Shown here: positions 21,239-32,332 of the stretch, in pieces
Position numbering within the stretch: the stretch's first letter is position 1
Layout of the letters: each line of letters begins with the position of its first letter
Assembly: GCA_963971225.1 (NCBI GenBank)
Contig: OZ020269.1
Location: 76,050,450-76,114,449, forward strand
Reading direction: 5' to 3'
DNA from: Melieria omissa
Lineage: Eukaryota > Arthropoda > Insecta > Diptera > Ulidiidae
DNA length: 64,000 nucleotides
Notes under the pieces: generated by a model
Databases searched by the model: none
Seen by the model: only the letters and a program-made list of their open reading frames with translations
What the model was told of the DNA's origin: nothing
Program-made: the position numbers and the translations under genes

Positions 21239-22636
21239 TTATGAATTTGGTTTTCTTGTGGCCACGCTGGTTGTTGGGTGGGTGTGCTTCAGTTTCACCA
21301 GGGTTACCAACTGTCCGCTTTTCGACAGGACAGTTCGGTTTTCGGAAGCTTTGTTCGTGTCCGGTTGCAAAGAACAACCGGACACATTAACTTCGTCGTC
21401 AATTTCCTCTAGCTCTTGGTCTGCCTCTGTTTGGTATTCAGCCAAATGATTGATTCGCTGTTGTTTCGGACCTGTAAACCTTGCGGTGCCGCTGTTCGGC
21501 CTTTTCGCTGTCTGTCCTTGTCCCTGATTATTGTACGTGTAACCCTGGCCCCCCTGTTGCTACGTTGGCCACTGGTTTCCAAAATGTTGGCCCAGCGATG
21601 AGCCCCTTTGGAATTGTGTGGACTGTCTGAAACGTGATGACTGGTCCACGTCCATCGGTTGCACCGGCTCTTGTTTAGGTGGAGCTCCGCCAGAGTGCCC
21701 CTGTCGTTTATTAAAATAGGGATTCTTTCCTTGTTGGTAGTTGCCGATATCCTTTGCCATATTGTTTCCTCTGACCTGTTGCCTCTGTTCGCTCTTTTCA
21801 GCCCTTTCCTCTACACTCCTAGCGAAATTGCTCGCGAACGTGTAACGTTCATGATTCGATTCCACTTCTTGAGCCAAGGCCAAAGCGGAAGGAAGATCCT
21901 TTGGTCTAGCTGAGAAGAAAACGTCACTGAATGACTTCCTTACCCCTGAAATGAATACTCGCAGTGCATCCATTCGGTATTTTTCGTTAAGCGACTCAGC
22001 CACGGTATTGTCGTAGGTCATTATCGTCTTATTCGTAAGCAATGTAAGCTTCTTTTCTACTTCGTCGTAATACTGTAATAGCTTCATGTTTCCCTGTCTG
22101 AGCGTCGAAATTTCCTGTTCTATTAAGTATATGGGGCGCCTGTCAGCGTACGTGAAATCGAGCCTATTTATCACCGCCTTGAAGTTCAAGGGAGTATTAA
22201 ACGATGCCAGTACCATGCCAGCTGGCCCCTTAATTTTGTTTCGTATTATCCCCAAAGCCTGATAATGTTTTGAGCTGTCCTCGTACTTTTCGTAAATCTT
22301 ATAAGCTGTGTGTGCCGCTTTTCTCCATGAGACGTATGTCTCATGTTTTCCCTCAAAGTCCGGCAAGGACTTAACGATGGCCAGTGTCTCACTGCATGTG
22401 ACGTCTGCTCGCATTTCCGCCTCTGTGTAGGTTTCTACCTCAGGCGTACTGATACTGACCCTATTGAAACGACTGCTAATGTCTTGTAATTTGCTGTCAA
22501 AACTCCCATATTTCTCCCATATTTGCTCTCTGTCTCAGATTCTGATCCCTTAGACTGATTTCCTTCCCGGTAGTCTGACCTACTGAATTTTGTCTCGAAA
22601 ATTTTCCAGTAAATCTTCTAGTTCACTGTCACTCAT
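21239..22636 (-). pseudogene. Errantivirus (insect endogenous retrovirus) Gag relic
   Basis: A Gag frame of 284 codons is open at 21560-22414 on the minus strand. Its core matches errantivirus-type Gag proteins (VKSLPDFEGKHETYVSWRKA near its N terminus, an Arg/Gln/Gly-rich tail). An ATG at 22636 (MSDSELEDLLENFRDKI) is the likely original start but is followed by a stop and frameshift. The acidic C-terminal end (EYQTEADQELEEIDDEVN) is in another frame to about 21239. No protease, polymerase or envelope region follows; the copy is truncated on the left. It is an inactive relic. Confidence 0.75.
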
Positions 22637-22918
22637 ATATGGTAGTCACTTCACTTTGGTCCGCGCACAAAGATTGGGACTCACTTTTTCAATATAATTC
22701 CAATACGGTACAATTTTTTTTAAATCAAAATCAACAGAATATTCTCAATGAGAGGTCCACTTACATGTTCAGTTGACTATTGCTGTAGTTTTAATTGCTG
22801 TTGTTGTTTCCGTTTTTCCACTGCCGCTGCCGTCGGTGTTGACGTTTGCCGTAGTTTTATTTGCTGTTGTTGTTTCTGTTTTTACACTGCCGCCGTTAAT
22901 GTTGGTCCGGATAGCGAC

Positions 22919-22928
22919 TTGGGCGCCA
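22919..22928 (-). promoter_or_regulatory. Errantivirus primer binding site, tRNA-Lys type
   Basis: On the minus strand TGGCGCCCAA directly follows the presumed LTR end and matches the 3' end of insect tRNA-Lys, the primer described for gypsy-type errantiviruses. It lies about 280 bp upstream of the presumed gag start. Confidence 0.65.
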
Positions 22929-23290
22929 ATTATCACAGAGCGAATTTGGTTTTTAAATCCTATCACCAACTAACTGCTACTTACAATTCTGCTTAAAGCT
23001 AAACCCAACACCCCAAATATGCTGACCACGCGATATCGGTCAATCGGGCCAGCGTCGGAGCAATGCCTGCAACATTGTCGTCAGCCAAAGCTGGCGCTGC
23101 AGTGCGACGTCCGCAAGAATTGCTGATGGCGCATTATTGGTCGCGGAGCAATGCCCGCAACATTATCGTCAGCCAAAGCTGGCGCTGCAGTGGGACGTCC
23201 GCAAGAACTGCTGACGCCAACGTTTACGGTGCGTGTTTGGCTTGGCAACTTTCCTGCTGGGTGGTCGTGTTCAGCGTTGCCACTGCCAAA
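22929..23290 (-). repeat. Probable errantivirus 5' LTR (outer limit uncertain)
   Basis: The region beside the primer binding site should be the 5' LTR. It is GC-richer than its surroundings and contains an 88-bp tandem duplication. No partner LTR exists in the window, so the outer boundary near 23290 is only estimated. Confidence 0.45.
23056..23226. repeat. 88-bp tandem duplication
   Basis: The unit starting GGAGCAATGCCTGCAACATT recurs 88 bp downstream with few changes (23061 and 23149 are equivalent positions), including the block AGCCAAAGCTGGCGCTGCAG in both. It lies in the probable LTR and could duplicate a promoter or enhancer part. Confidence 0.85.
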
Positions 23291-23604
23291 AGAAAAAAAA
23301 TTCCCAAAACTACAAATGTTTTATAAATATGCGTTTAATTATTTATTTATAAAACAAAAAACAATCACATCTTGTCGTTTAAAGCATTTCTCCATTTGTA
23401 AATTCTTTTGAAAACTTTGAGGTGCAAAATAAATAAAAACCAGGAAATTGGTGGACTTATAGTAAAACTGATTGCAATAAATCAAAAAGGCACAGTTCCA
23501 ACTACAGTTCGCTTTTTGGAGCCCATACATATTTAGATTCAATGTTTCTTGGCAAAATCTCTTTGGAGAGCATTATATTGTTGATTGTATCAACTTCTAT
23601 GTAG
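23291..23604. other. Unassigned spacer
   Basis: AT-rich DNA without a recognised gene or element end, between the errantivirus relic and the hAT element. Confidence 0.45.
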
Positions 23605-23916
23605 CTTATTTCCAGAGCTGTTAAAGAATGCAATCAAATGCGAATTAAATCAGTTGAAGTCACAGTCAATGACTTCAATTTTTGATTGCAGTCTTTGACT
23701 AACATTTTGACTAAAGACTAAAAATTTGAAGTCTGAAGTCATTTCTGTTATTCTGACTAATTAGTCATTTGGTGAAGTCACTTAATGACTTCATTTTTCA
23801 GTGAAGTCACTAAATTAAGATCAGCGCTTTTTGAAAAATATTTAATATATTAACAAAATTAAAATTAAAATAATTCATTCTAACAAAAGGTAGCAATCAA
23901 ATGAATGTAAATTCAT

Positions 23917-24099
23917 TTAAATGAATGAATTTACTTTCAACATTAATAATTTTTTGAAATTTTTGTCCGAAAGGAAACCTCGACGAGGCGTATTTAATAG
24001 TGTTGCAAACGAAAATATCCGTTTCACGGCAGCTGAAGAAGGTAACGGTGTGTTATATTTTAAATACGCTTTTTTAATTGTTAGATAGCGATTCAGCAT
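23917..24099 (-). pseudogene. hAT transposase C-terminal dimerisation domain fragment
   Basis: The 60-codon frame reads PSSAAVKRIFSFATLLNTPR then RGFLSDKNFKKLLMLK, a close fit to the conserved hAT C-terminal dimerisation motif (PSSAAVER, LTPRR, LSD, LLFLK in the family). Only this end of the protein survives; the catalytic parts are absent. It identifies the surrounding element independently of its ends. Confidence 0.88.
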
Positions 24100-24144
24100 T
24101 GTTATCGATGAAGACTTATGTCAAGCATAAAGTGAATTGACTTA

Positions 24145-24786
24145 GGGCCAATTTTTCAGTGCGAGTTTAACTCAGTTTCTAGTTTAAACTTAGTTTAAAC
24201 GCAAAATCGAATTTTTCAGTCAAACTTGACTGAAGTTTAAACTCAGTTTAAACGCCCAACCTTGCACGGTTAAAATAAGTTTAAACTGTCAACAGCTTCT
24301 GACAGTTCATTTATTTTTGGTTTTGGTCAGCTCTTGCCTGCCGTGAGCGAAATTTTTTTTTTGCACTATTTTAGATTCTTATACTTTGTGCGCAACGTTT
24401 TCGCGCACCGGAACTTATCAACAAATTTTGAATCGAAATCGTCCTCAATTTCTTTCTATTTGGTTTGTTTTTCCTCGGTATTCAAGCGGTCCTTCTTGCA
24501 CTCGAGCATTTGTATATTATTTTTCAAAAGTGCAAGAAGACATTCGATTTCCCGAGACGAAAAATTTTGAATTTTTTAATTACATAAATACATTATTTGA
24601 GCGAAAAGGAAAATTATTAGCTAGATAAAAATGTTGCCAGTATTGCCATACTCAAATGACAAATATTTGCTCCAGTTAAACTAGCACTGAAAAACTACTT
24701 TGTCGTTTAAACTTAGTTCAAATTTAAACCAAGTTCAAGCAAACTCCGTTTGAACTGGGTTTAAACTCGCACTGAAAAAGTGGCCC
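24145..24786. mobile_element. TTA-flanked MITE (PIF/Harbinger-like) inside the hAT element
   Basis: The left end starts GGGCCAATTTTTCAGTGCGA and the inverted right end GGGCCACTTTTTCAGTGCGA; TTA flanks both sides (24142-24144 and 24787-24789). GTTTAAACT-type words are repeated many times near both ends (24175-24290 and 24705-24770). No coding capacity was recognised in 642 bp. The 3-bp TTA target suggests PIF/Harbinger. Confidence 0.82.
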
Positions 24787-25077
24787 TTAGGGTAACTGGC
24801 TTTAGCTTAACTGCAGATGACTTCAAATCACTTCAGATGACTTAAAATGACTTCAATTGACTTCATTTTGATATTGCAATCAAGTGATTGCAATCAAATG
24901 ACTACCAAAAAATGAATGTAAAAATGAATAATTATTCATAAATTGTTAGTCTGAATAATGACTTCATTTTTTTATTCTTATTCATTGAATACAAAAAATG
25001 AATGCACTTTTTTGCCAAAAAATCAACTGACTAATTATTCGCAAATGATTGCATTCTCTAACAGCTCTGCTTATTTC

Positions 25078-25459
25078 TAAGTTTAGTTTTAATAAGAAAA
25101 AGTTCAGAACATTTTCGCTTTGCAGAGCTATGAGGCAGTGTAAGCAAGGTGCCACTTCAAGGTGCCACTTTCGATTATTACAGTTTAAGTCATATGTAAT
25201 AATAATCAAATTTACAATCGGCCTTATGCTGAATATCGTCATCGTCTGAAAAAATGACGATACGGCAACTTTCGTATGCTGCTCATCGTCGTATCGTCAG
25301 CTGACGACGGAGTGCTATGCTCGTCATCGTTATCGCCTTCGCCTTTCGTCTATCGACGAATATTTCTATCGTCGGAAATTTTGCTGACGAAACTAAAACG
25401 ATACTGAAATGAAATTGGGATCTCCCGTTTCCCAATGGCTTCCCTTTTCCAGGGAAGGG
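25078..25459. other. Spacer with a CGTC/GACG-rich patch
   Basis: From about 25225 to 25400 the words ATCGTC and GACGAT recur many times in both orientations, giving a locally self-complementary patch. No gene is recognised. It may be part of an old fold-back element whose ends are not clear. Confidence 0.4.
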
Positions 25460-25519
25460 AGCGTAGTGTGGTGGTAACATAGGTAACAAGGTTGGCTGTG
25501 GTATTTTCTGCAGTCAGCG

Positions 25520-27880
25520 AAGCGAAGCCTCAGCTTTTGCTTCCACCTGATCATTGCAGTGTCTTCCAGGCAGAAGTAATGGCCATTTACCAGGTTTCTA
25601 TATGACTTATCTGCGAAAACGCGTACAAAGCGGATGTCCACATATACTCGGACAGTCAGGCAGCCACAGTGGCGTCCCCAGGGGGGGGATTAGGGGGATG
25701 GATCCCCCCCTTGGTCGGAGAATTCACTTATGCAATTTGCTATAACAATATGGAATTGTGAAACATTTTTATTATTTGCTTTATCGCTTCTGTAATCACC
25801 CACTTAAAATCTAATAACTGAACCTCCCATGATCTGGCCAGACCATAATGTAAACAAGATGATAGTCGAGGATTGTTGTTAAGGATATAAAAAAACCAGA
25901 AAGTGTGAATACAATGATTTCTTTTGCTTGTCTACATTATTTTTACGTAAAACGGTGAAAATATACTAGAATAATTAGGTAAATAGCAAGTTTCAACTTT
26001 AATGAGTTAATTTTGAAATTAAAAAAATACGGCAGTAAAGCAAAAAAATAAAAAAAATGTATAAATGTAAAATACGTTACTTATGGATCTACTTCAGCTG
26101 CTTGACCAATGCAATTATTTCAACAATATAATGCAGTATCATGACTAAACCACATTGAGATTTTACATTCGACACATACAAATCGGGTTTTGATATATAT
26201 ATTTCTGGATTCCTTGCACTGTTAATAATTCTGAACTGCTTTGCCAAAGAAAAATATGCAAAACATGCTCTACATGTTGTTGTTCATGCTGAATTGGCCG
26301 GATATCGTTTTCATTGTCGCCTTCGTCGTTGCTATCTTCACATTGAACTATCTAAACGACCATTTTTTCTATCAGTATCAGAAGCTTCGTTTTGTTCAGG
26401 ACCAAATGAAAGCGTGAAATTGGCAGCACCGTTATTATTGCCTCTCGCAGCAAATTATTTAATATCTTAAATTCGTTGCTCTAAAGCATTAGTTTCCGCT
26501 ATTGCTAAGGAAATTTTTTTAGAGATTTTCCTCTCTGATTTAACTCCAGCGTCGAAGTTCAAAAACAATGTCCACCTGATTCTCAAAATAGCATTCTCTT
26601 CCTTTCATCTCTGTCACAGAAAACACCCAATCGAATTGGAAAATGGATAAGTATTAATTTTGAATATGTTTCAACTTTATTTTCCAACAAAAATTATAAT
26701 TTATTAACCCAAAGAAAATAAAAGCCAAGGCGAACGAAAAACACTTGGACCAGGTACATTTTGCGCCAGCTAATTTACGTCACTATTAACGGGATGGCAC
26801 GAAAAAAGTGCTTCAAATCGGGTCAGATGGAAAAACCTAGTTGAAACTATATATATAATATAAAAAAAATATTTATAAACAATTCTGACAATAATTACGT
26901 CGAAAATAACAAAAAAAAACTGAAAATAACTGGCAAATTTGTATGAAAATACACCATGGTCTGGCCAAGCCATGGTTTTGGGTTTTGTGCTTAGAAAGGA
27001 TCAGTTAAGGATATCATGAAATATGAGCTCGATAGCTTAATTACAACATTACTAAAGTGGATCCAAAGTTCAATATGGTCTGGCCAGAACCGGATACCCG
27101 CAGAAGGGTTAAGAATAAATGAATAAAAAAATCAGCATTGCATTTGTTCTCGCAGAATAGTTGTATTTTCAATGTTCCCAAAAGTGTCGACTATTTACCA
27201 AAATAGTAATCAAACGCAGGCTTCATGCCAACCCTGCATCAGCTGTTGAAACTAAAAAAAAATTCACTTACATAGTTTTGGTGAATTGCGGGTAAACATG
27301 GAAACATGGTCACCTCTATCATAACATAATAAAATTTCAGAACGTCATACATTTTGTAAATGTTTGATTTTTTTTACATAGCTGGTGTGCTTTTTAAAAT
27401 ACGTCTTTTCGTAATTCTATTAGCAGTTGTTTTCGAAATGTCATAACTTAAAACAAACTTGAATTTTTTGGTTGGGATTTTATGACTTAAAAATACATGT
27501 CACTTGAATTTTTTGTTTTAAGAAGTTTATGTTAGTATATGTATACATAAATGTATGTATGTACAATTTTATTCAACATGTATTAAAAATAATACGCAAA
27601 GATGAAAGTATAAAAATCGCGTTAAACTGGATTTTTTGCATATCCCCCCCTTCCCGAAATCGTGGGGACGCCACTGGGCAGCCATCAAGCCGCTCGCGGA
27701 GGCGACCACCTCATCTAGGCTCGTCTTGGACTTCCAAAAATTCTTAATCACCCTAGCTAAAGGCTCCAACGTCTCATTATTTTGGGTGCCAGGGCACAAG
27801 GTATCGTAGGCCACTGCGAGGTGGGCGAACTCGCCGGAGCAGAACACTGCTTACCGAGGCCGCATCCTTCCTCCCAGTGG
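25520..27880 (+). pseudogene. LINE RNase H domain split by a hAT insertion
   Basis: The left part (about 25520-25666) reads DHCSVFQAEVMAIYQ and ends in VHIYSDSQAA. The right part resumes at 27685 with IKPLAEATTSSRLVLDFQKF and LFWVPGHK. Together they form the Glu, Asp and His motifs of the RNase H domain of an I/R1/Loa-type LINE. The hAT element 25667-27676 lies exactly in the SDSQ motif. A stop after YQVSI and frame changes in the right half show the LINE was already decaying. The remaining LINE domains are not present next to it. Confidence 0.75.
25667..27676. mobile_element. hAT-type transposon with 8-bp duplication, degenerate
   Basis: The ends CAGTGGCGTCCCCAGGGGGG (25667) and the inverted GGGGACGCCACTG (ending 27676) are flanked by GGCAGCCA on both sides (25659-25666 and 27677-27684). 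CAGNGGCGT starts with G-runs and 8-bp duplications are usual for hAT elements. Inside, only scraps are readable; the minus strand near 26440-26510 has ISLAIAETNALEQR-like coding. The word TCTGGCCAGACCAT recurs near 25840 and 27080. Confidence 0.88.
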
Positions 27881-27889
27881 GGGCTCCAC

Positions 27890-28259
27890 TTGCATTGGTC
27901 AAAGAAAAATAAGTTACTTGGTTTCAGGCAACGCAAATAAGTCCACTGTTTGCATTAACAGCCTCCGCTGCACCGTCAAAGATTTATTTTCTTCCTCGTC
28001 GCTTGAAAAAAAACAGCTCGTAATCCATTTATTTTTCAAATAAACACACAAATCATTTGAAGTAACAGAATTTCCCACGTGAAATACCCAAAACAAAAAA
28101 TTTCCCACTCATAGAGTTGCCGTGTTTATTCAGTGCACATCGTTTCGTCTACGTTGCTTGTACAGCATACCTTTCCATTAAAATTATCAATCGGCTACAG
28201 ACTTTTGGTACCTATTTGCTCCTTCAGATTTTCTGATGAATGCTGTGACAGTAAATTAA
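27890..28259. other. Unassigned spacer
   Basis: No gene or element end was recognised between the LINE fragment and the group B element fragment. Confidence 0.45.
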
Positions 28260-28703
28260 AAAAAGGAAGTTCCAAACGATGCAAAACATAAACAATAAAA
28301 AAACAACAAAAGAAGAGCTGTTTACATTTTTCTCGAGCTGTGTAGCAAAACACAAAAAAGCATACACACAAAAACTACAACAACAAAAAGCAATGGCGTC
28401 GTTGAAACGACAATCATTGCGCTGGCTTGTGTTGCTTTGAGAAATTTGCACAAAAAATTATTGAGTGACCAAAACAACCACCAACGCCTCAAAGTACACA
28501 GGAGAAGCAGTACTTTCACTTCATGTGTGTTTGTTGTAGCGCGTGCTTCAGTTCACACAGTCAATGAGCGTAAACTGAAGCGCTTGCTCTCCTGCTGGCA
28601 CCACTTTTTCCCTTTTGTGGCTTCCCCCCGCTCTATGAAGCTCGCAAACAAAAATTTGAATTTTTGAGCTCAGATGCGCCTTCTATACACTTCATATTCT
28701 TTG
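28260..28703. mobile_element. Group B 7-bp-duplication element fragment (right end)
   Basis: The right side ends CACTTCATATTCTTTG at 28703 and is similar to 18360-18550 and 41390-41550. The shared block near 28540-28640 includes GGCACCACTTTTTCCCTTTT. The expected 7-bp target (CTTATAT) follows. No left end was found, so the copy is truncated or its left limit is diverged. Confidence 0.55.
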
Positions 28704-28711
28704 CTTATATA

Positions 28712-29305
28712 GGGTGTTTTTTTTAGAGGTAGATAGAACTTCGAATTAAAATAAAACACAATAAAATCGTTTTAATGTCCATCAATTTGGCTTTATTGGA
28801 AGGATAATTTTATGCCATTAATGTTTAAATATGATTTCGGGCATGTGGCCGCCGCGGCTGGCTCGAATAAAGCCAATTCTACAGGTCCAATTTTCAACCA
28901 GCTCCAATTGCTGTGCACGGTGGCGAATCGATTCATTCGGGTCCTCTTCAACATTTTGCTCTACAGCGGCAATTGTTTCTTCGGTGCGCACTGTTCGACG
29001 TCTCTGCGGATGCGTATTATCACATAGAGTAAACGTAGTGCGAAAACGACCCATGGTTAACCGAATTAATTGCTCTGATGGACGATGTCGACCATAAAAT
29101 GGACGGAGCTTGCGGTAAACTTCGCGAACTGAACCATTATTTTCGAAATAAATTTGCACGATTTGCAAGCGTTGTTCTTTTGTCAACCTGTTCATGATGA
29201 AATGGCAAACCAAACTGAACATAAATGACATTCGAGTTGCCAGATTTGACCACAAAATGCCAGTTTTATCTCTATTCGAAAAACAAACCTCTAAAAAAAA
29301 CACCC
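28712..29305 (-). mobile_element. TA-flanked transposon derivative encoding only a helix-turn-helix domain, copy 1
   Basis: The ends GGGTGTTTTTTTTAGAGGT (left) and inverted ACCTCTAAAAAAAACACCC-type (right) are flanked by TA. The 594-bp element is a near-twin of 48831-49400 in the opposite orientation. Both keep the same N-terminal transposase frame and the same internal deletion joining it to the 3' end. It inserted at the edge of a group B element. Confidence 0.85.
28818..29195 (-). CDS. Truncated transposase, N-terminal helix-turn-helix domain
   Basis: The frame starts MNRLTKEQRLQIVQIYFENN at 29195 and encodes the helix-turn-helix domain that heads a large insect transposase family of the IS630/mariner group (annotated in databases as DUF4817). 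TVRTEETIAAVEQNVEEDPN follows, as in that family. After QQLEL the frame runs into DNA from the 3' end of the parent element, so no catalytic domain is encoded. It could at most bind DNA; whether it is expressed is unknown. Compared with the copy at 48896 it lacks about 14 bp after GAGCT and a few codons in the loop. Confidence 0.7.
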   Translation of the reverse strand: MNRLTKEQRLQIVQIYFENNGSVREVYRKLRPFYGRHRPSEQLIRLTMGRFRTTFTLCDNTHPQRRRTVRTEETIAAVEQNVEEDPNESIRHRAQQLELVENWTCRIGFIRASRGGHMPEIIFKH

Positions 29306-29316
29306 TATATATATAT

Positions 29317-29735
29317 TGTTACGAAAATCCAAGTTTCCCAAGGTTCGTTTGGATTGGGTTTGAAAATAAAACAACTTCAATTATTCAGCGCAACGTATTC
29401 AAAACTAACAATCACTTTATTTACAGATTTACACTTGTTCTACTTTACACTACTACTATTGCATGTTCTCCCTTTGCTTGCTCAACACAGACTCGACCCA
29501 CTGCGCTGCGCACTGCTGCTTTCATACCAGTTTTCTTATCGCGCCGAAGTTTCTTGCAACTTCCAATTGGAAAGCGCTCGACCATTCTCGCACAGCTCAT
29601 TTCTTCGAGAACCATCCTTTGCCATATCGGACTATACCAAGCGAATTGTACCAAATTTGCCATACTTCAAAGTGCATGCCTAAAAGTATGCTTGGAAAAG
29701 CGTTCATGTACAGCACAGAGTGCCTCTTCGTTTCA
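29317..29735 (-). repeat. Solo LTR, Gypsy subfamily B
   Basis: The LTR starts TGTTACGAAAATCC and ends CCTCTTCGTTTCA, with ATAT on both sides (29313-29316 and 29736-29739). It is closer to 2268-2658 than to the LTRs of the full element. It is inserted 11 bp from the end of the helix-turn-helix transposon derivative. Confidence 0.8.
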
Positions 29736-30043
29736 ATATGGCGGTTCTTATTACTTTTTAATGCCTTGTTATCTTTTCACACAGATGTCGACAAATATAC
29801 TCCATGAAATAAAGGACTAGGGGAGACTAGTTCTCTCATCTACCCCCGCGGACTACGCCTAAGTATAAATTTTTGCAGTTGGTCGTGAGCTTTGGTCGAG
29901 AGCGGACGTGTTTTTACTGCGCTCAGTGTTTTTTTTTTAGTTGCTCCATTCCCATAAGGCCTCATGTTAAATAAAGTGATTATCAAACAACAGTGACTCT
30001 TTTACTTAACAATCGTTAAAAGCATACTCGCTTTATGCAGAAA

Positions 30044-31310
30044 ATGCCTTGTGAGTGCGGGTGGATCGGAACCAAGCTAAAGTGCAGTGTGGGAAATGTA
30101 AAGATTTGTTCCACTTGAATTGTGTTGGTCTTCTGCCTGCTGATTTTGAATTTTTGCTTAATTCTGGCAAACAATTTTTTTGCAAAAACTGTGTTGCTGT
30201 TCGCCGTAAATCTATCTGTTCTCCCCCTCATCCCGTTATTCGGGATGAGAGAGGGACATCTATAAACGCAGCTTCAACTGACTCGCCAATTCCAACCCAA
30301 CAGCGAAGTGAAAACAAAAACGCAAGTGTTCAATCGCAACAACAATTGCCTAAACCTGAGGCTGCTCAAAAGCTTTGCGACAATAAAAATGAGTCTAACT
30401 CTCCGGTCTCTTTACTAACTGTTCTTAATGAAATTGCTGCTCTTAAATCCGTACATGCTAGTGCTATTTCCGCGATTACTGCTCTTCGTACTGATAAGCA
30501 GCTTCTGATCGGCAAAATTGAAGAGATGCGTGTGGAGGTTAAAGCCATGCATAAACTCCACACCGAGGAAGCCTCTGCCATTGCGCTGTTAACTGCTGAG
30601 ATCAAAGATCTTCGTGCCAGCGCAGTTACATGTGAGTGTCACAACAAAAACAACAAGAGTGAAAACAACAACACGATGCGTCAAACTATCTCTTCCCTGC
30701 CTGCACCTGATATGACTGCAGTCTCGCCTCCCCCTGCTGTTTTTGATGCTAATCGCTCTTGCTCAACTGGTAATGATCATTGCTTCTCCTCCCATCATTC
30801 GCCTGGTGCTCGTCTGGTACGTACAACCGACCCACGGAACTCTGCTGCTGCATCGAACACTGTTACGTCGGTTGTTACCTCCGCTTCGAATGCTGTTGTT
30901 GCTCCGCCGGCTTCCTACGCTAATGTCGCTCGCTTGCTTGTTCCGGCTGAGAAAAATAACAATCCAGACGAGCCTGCTGCCTCAGTTTCTGTTGCTTCGA
31001 TTACTAGCAAACCCAGCAAGAAATTGAGAGCCCAAAGTATTGTCGGCTGTAATACGAGTGACGAATTAGATGTCGTACATAGAGTGAAGTGGCTACACCT
31101 ATCATCTTTTAAGCCCTCAGTCACCGCGGATAACATCGTGGCGTACGTCTCGAAACACTCCTCCATTGAGGCAAAAATGATCTCCTGCTACAGGCTTGTC
31201 AAAAAGGACGTGGAAGTAGGTTCTCTGAAACGTGTGAACTTCAAATTGGGAATTTCCGCCAAGCACTACGAAACCCTACTTAACTCATCGATCTGGCCTG
31301 CTGTCCTAGG
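30044..31310 (+). pseudogene. LINE ORF1 with PHD-like zinc finger
   Basis: An ATG at 30044 begins MPCECG; about 11 bases on, the open frame shifts to the long one at 30055-31371. The Cys/His pattern CGKCKDLFHLNC and later FFCKNC make the second part of a PHD-type zinc finger. Next come a Ser/Pro/Gln-rich region, a coiled-coil-like stretch (about 30420-30610) and a C-terminal RNA-binding-like region (VVHRVKWLHLSSFKPSVTAD). The frame then runs into polymerase DNA out of frame. PHD-bearing ORF1 proteins occur in several LINE clades. Confidence 0.7.
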
Positions 31311-31312
31311 GG

Positions 31313-32239
31313 GCCGGTGTCCCCCAAGGAAGTATTCTTGGTCCCTTGCTCTTTGTCATTTTTATCAATGACATCTCTGAATGCTTTAAGTTTTCGAAAT
31401 TCCTCCTGTATGCGGATGATTTGAAAATCTTTAATCGGGTTGCGAGCCCTTCTGACTCGGCTAAGCTCCAATCTGATCTTAACAATGTAGTTGCCTGGTG
31501 TCATCAAAATCAATTGCTCCTAAATATTAGTAAGTGTTCTTATGTGTCCTTCTCCAAATCCCGTTCCGTAATTCCTACTTTGTATTTCATTCATGGTTCG
31601 CGATTAAAAACTTCCTATGAAATCTCTGATCTTGGTGTAGTTTTTGACTCCAAATTTCTATTTCATAGTCACTTAAATTACACCATTGCTAAGTCCTATT
31701 CTCTACTAGCCTTCATTCGGCGCTTTGGTTCTGATTTCACTGACCCATATACTCTGAAATTACTTTACAATTCTCTGGTACGGTCTAAGTTAGAATACGC
31801 CGTCTTTATTTGAAGACCGTATCATGTTTGTCATATCAATAGACTCGAACGCATTCAGAAATCGTTTGTACGATTTGCATTGAGATCGTTGAATTTTGTC
31901 GATCCTCTTCCATCTTATGATGCACGATGTATGTTAATCAACTTAAAATCGCTACACAGTAGGAGGGTTATCCTTTCACTTTCCTTTGTTTTCGACATTA
32001 TTAGTGGAGTGATTGATTCCCCATGCCTGCTTGAGCGCATTTCCTTTCATATTCCTGCTTGAAGTCTTCGGAGTAATGATATATTCTTACTTGAATGTAT
32101 CAGAACTGTGTACGCTTCCCATGCTCCCATATATAGAGCTTTGAAAGAACTGAATTCGCTCTCAAATTCTTTGGCAATTGACTTTTCAATTTCTAAAAAT
32201 AGCTTTAAGCTAATATTAAATGAATTAATTACATCGTAA
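31313..32239 (+). pseudogene. LINE reverse transcriptase, C-terminal half
   Basis: The polymerase begins mid-domain with the GVPQGSILGPLLF block and contains the catalytic YADD box (LLYADDLKIF, near 31405-31434). The frame stays the same to the TAA at 32237-32239 apart from TGA stops at 31811-31813 and 32060-32062, positions that could derive from Trp and Arg codons. The first half of the domain and the endonuclease are absent, so it is dead by deletion. Confidence 0.82.
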
Positions 32240-32306
32240 ACAGTAATGGTCTCACTAGTTCTACATAATCTGTAAGGAATATTGTATTTCTAGATTATTT
32301 AATTAA

Positions 32307-32332
32307 TAAATAAATAAATAAATAAATAAATA
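32307..32332 (+). repeat. TAAA tandem repeat, LINE 3' tail
   Basis: About six uninterrupted AAAT/TAAA units end the LINE copy, a common form of LINE tail. Confidence 0.9.

Larger units (their letters stand above)
23613..25069 (-). mobile_element. hAT transposon, degenerate, carrying a nested MITE
   Basis: The ends CAGAGCTGTTAAAGAATGCA (left) and its inverted copy (right, about 29 of 32 matching) are flanked by the 8-bp duplication CTTATTTC (23605-23612 and 25070-25077). Eight-bp duplications and CAG starts are typical of hAT. A hAT dimerisation-domain fragment is encoded inside (23917-24099, minus). Short words related to TGACTTCA recur near both ends. Removing the nested MITE (24145-24786) leaves about 815 bp. 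Confidence 0.88.
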
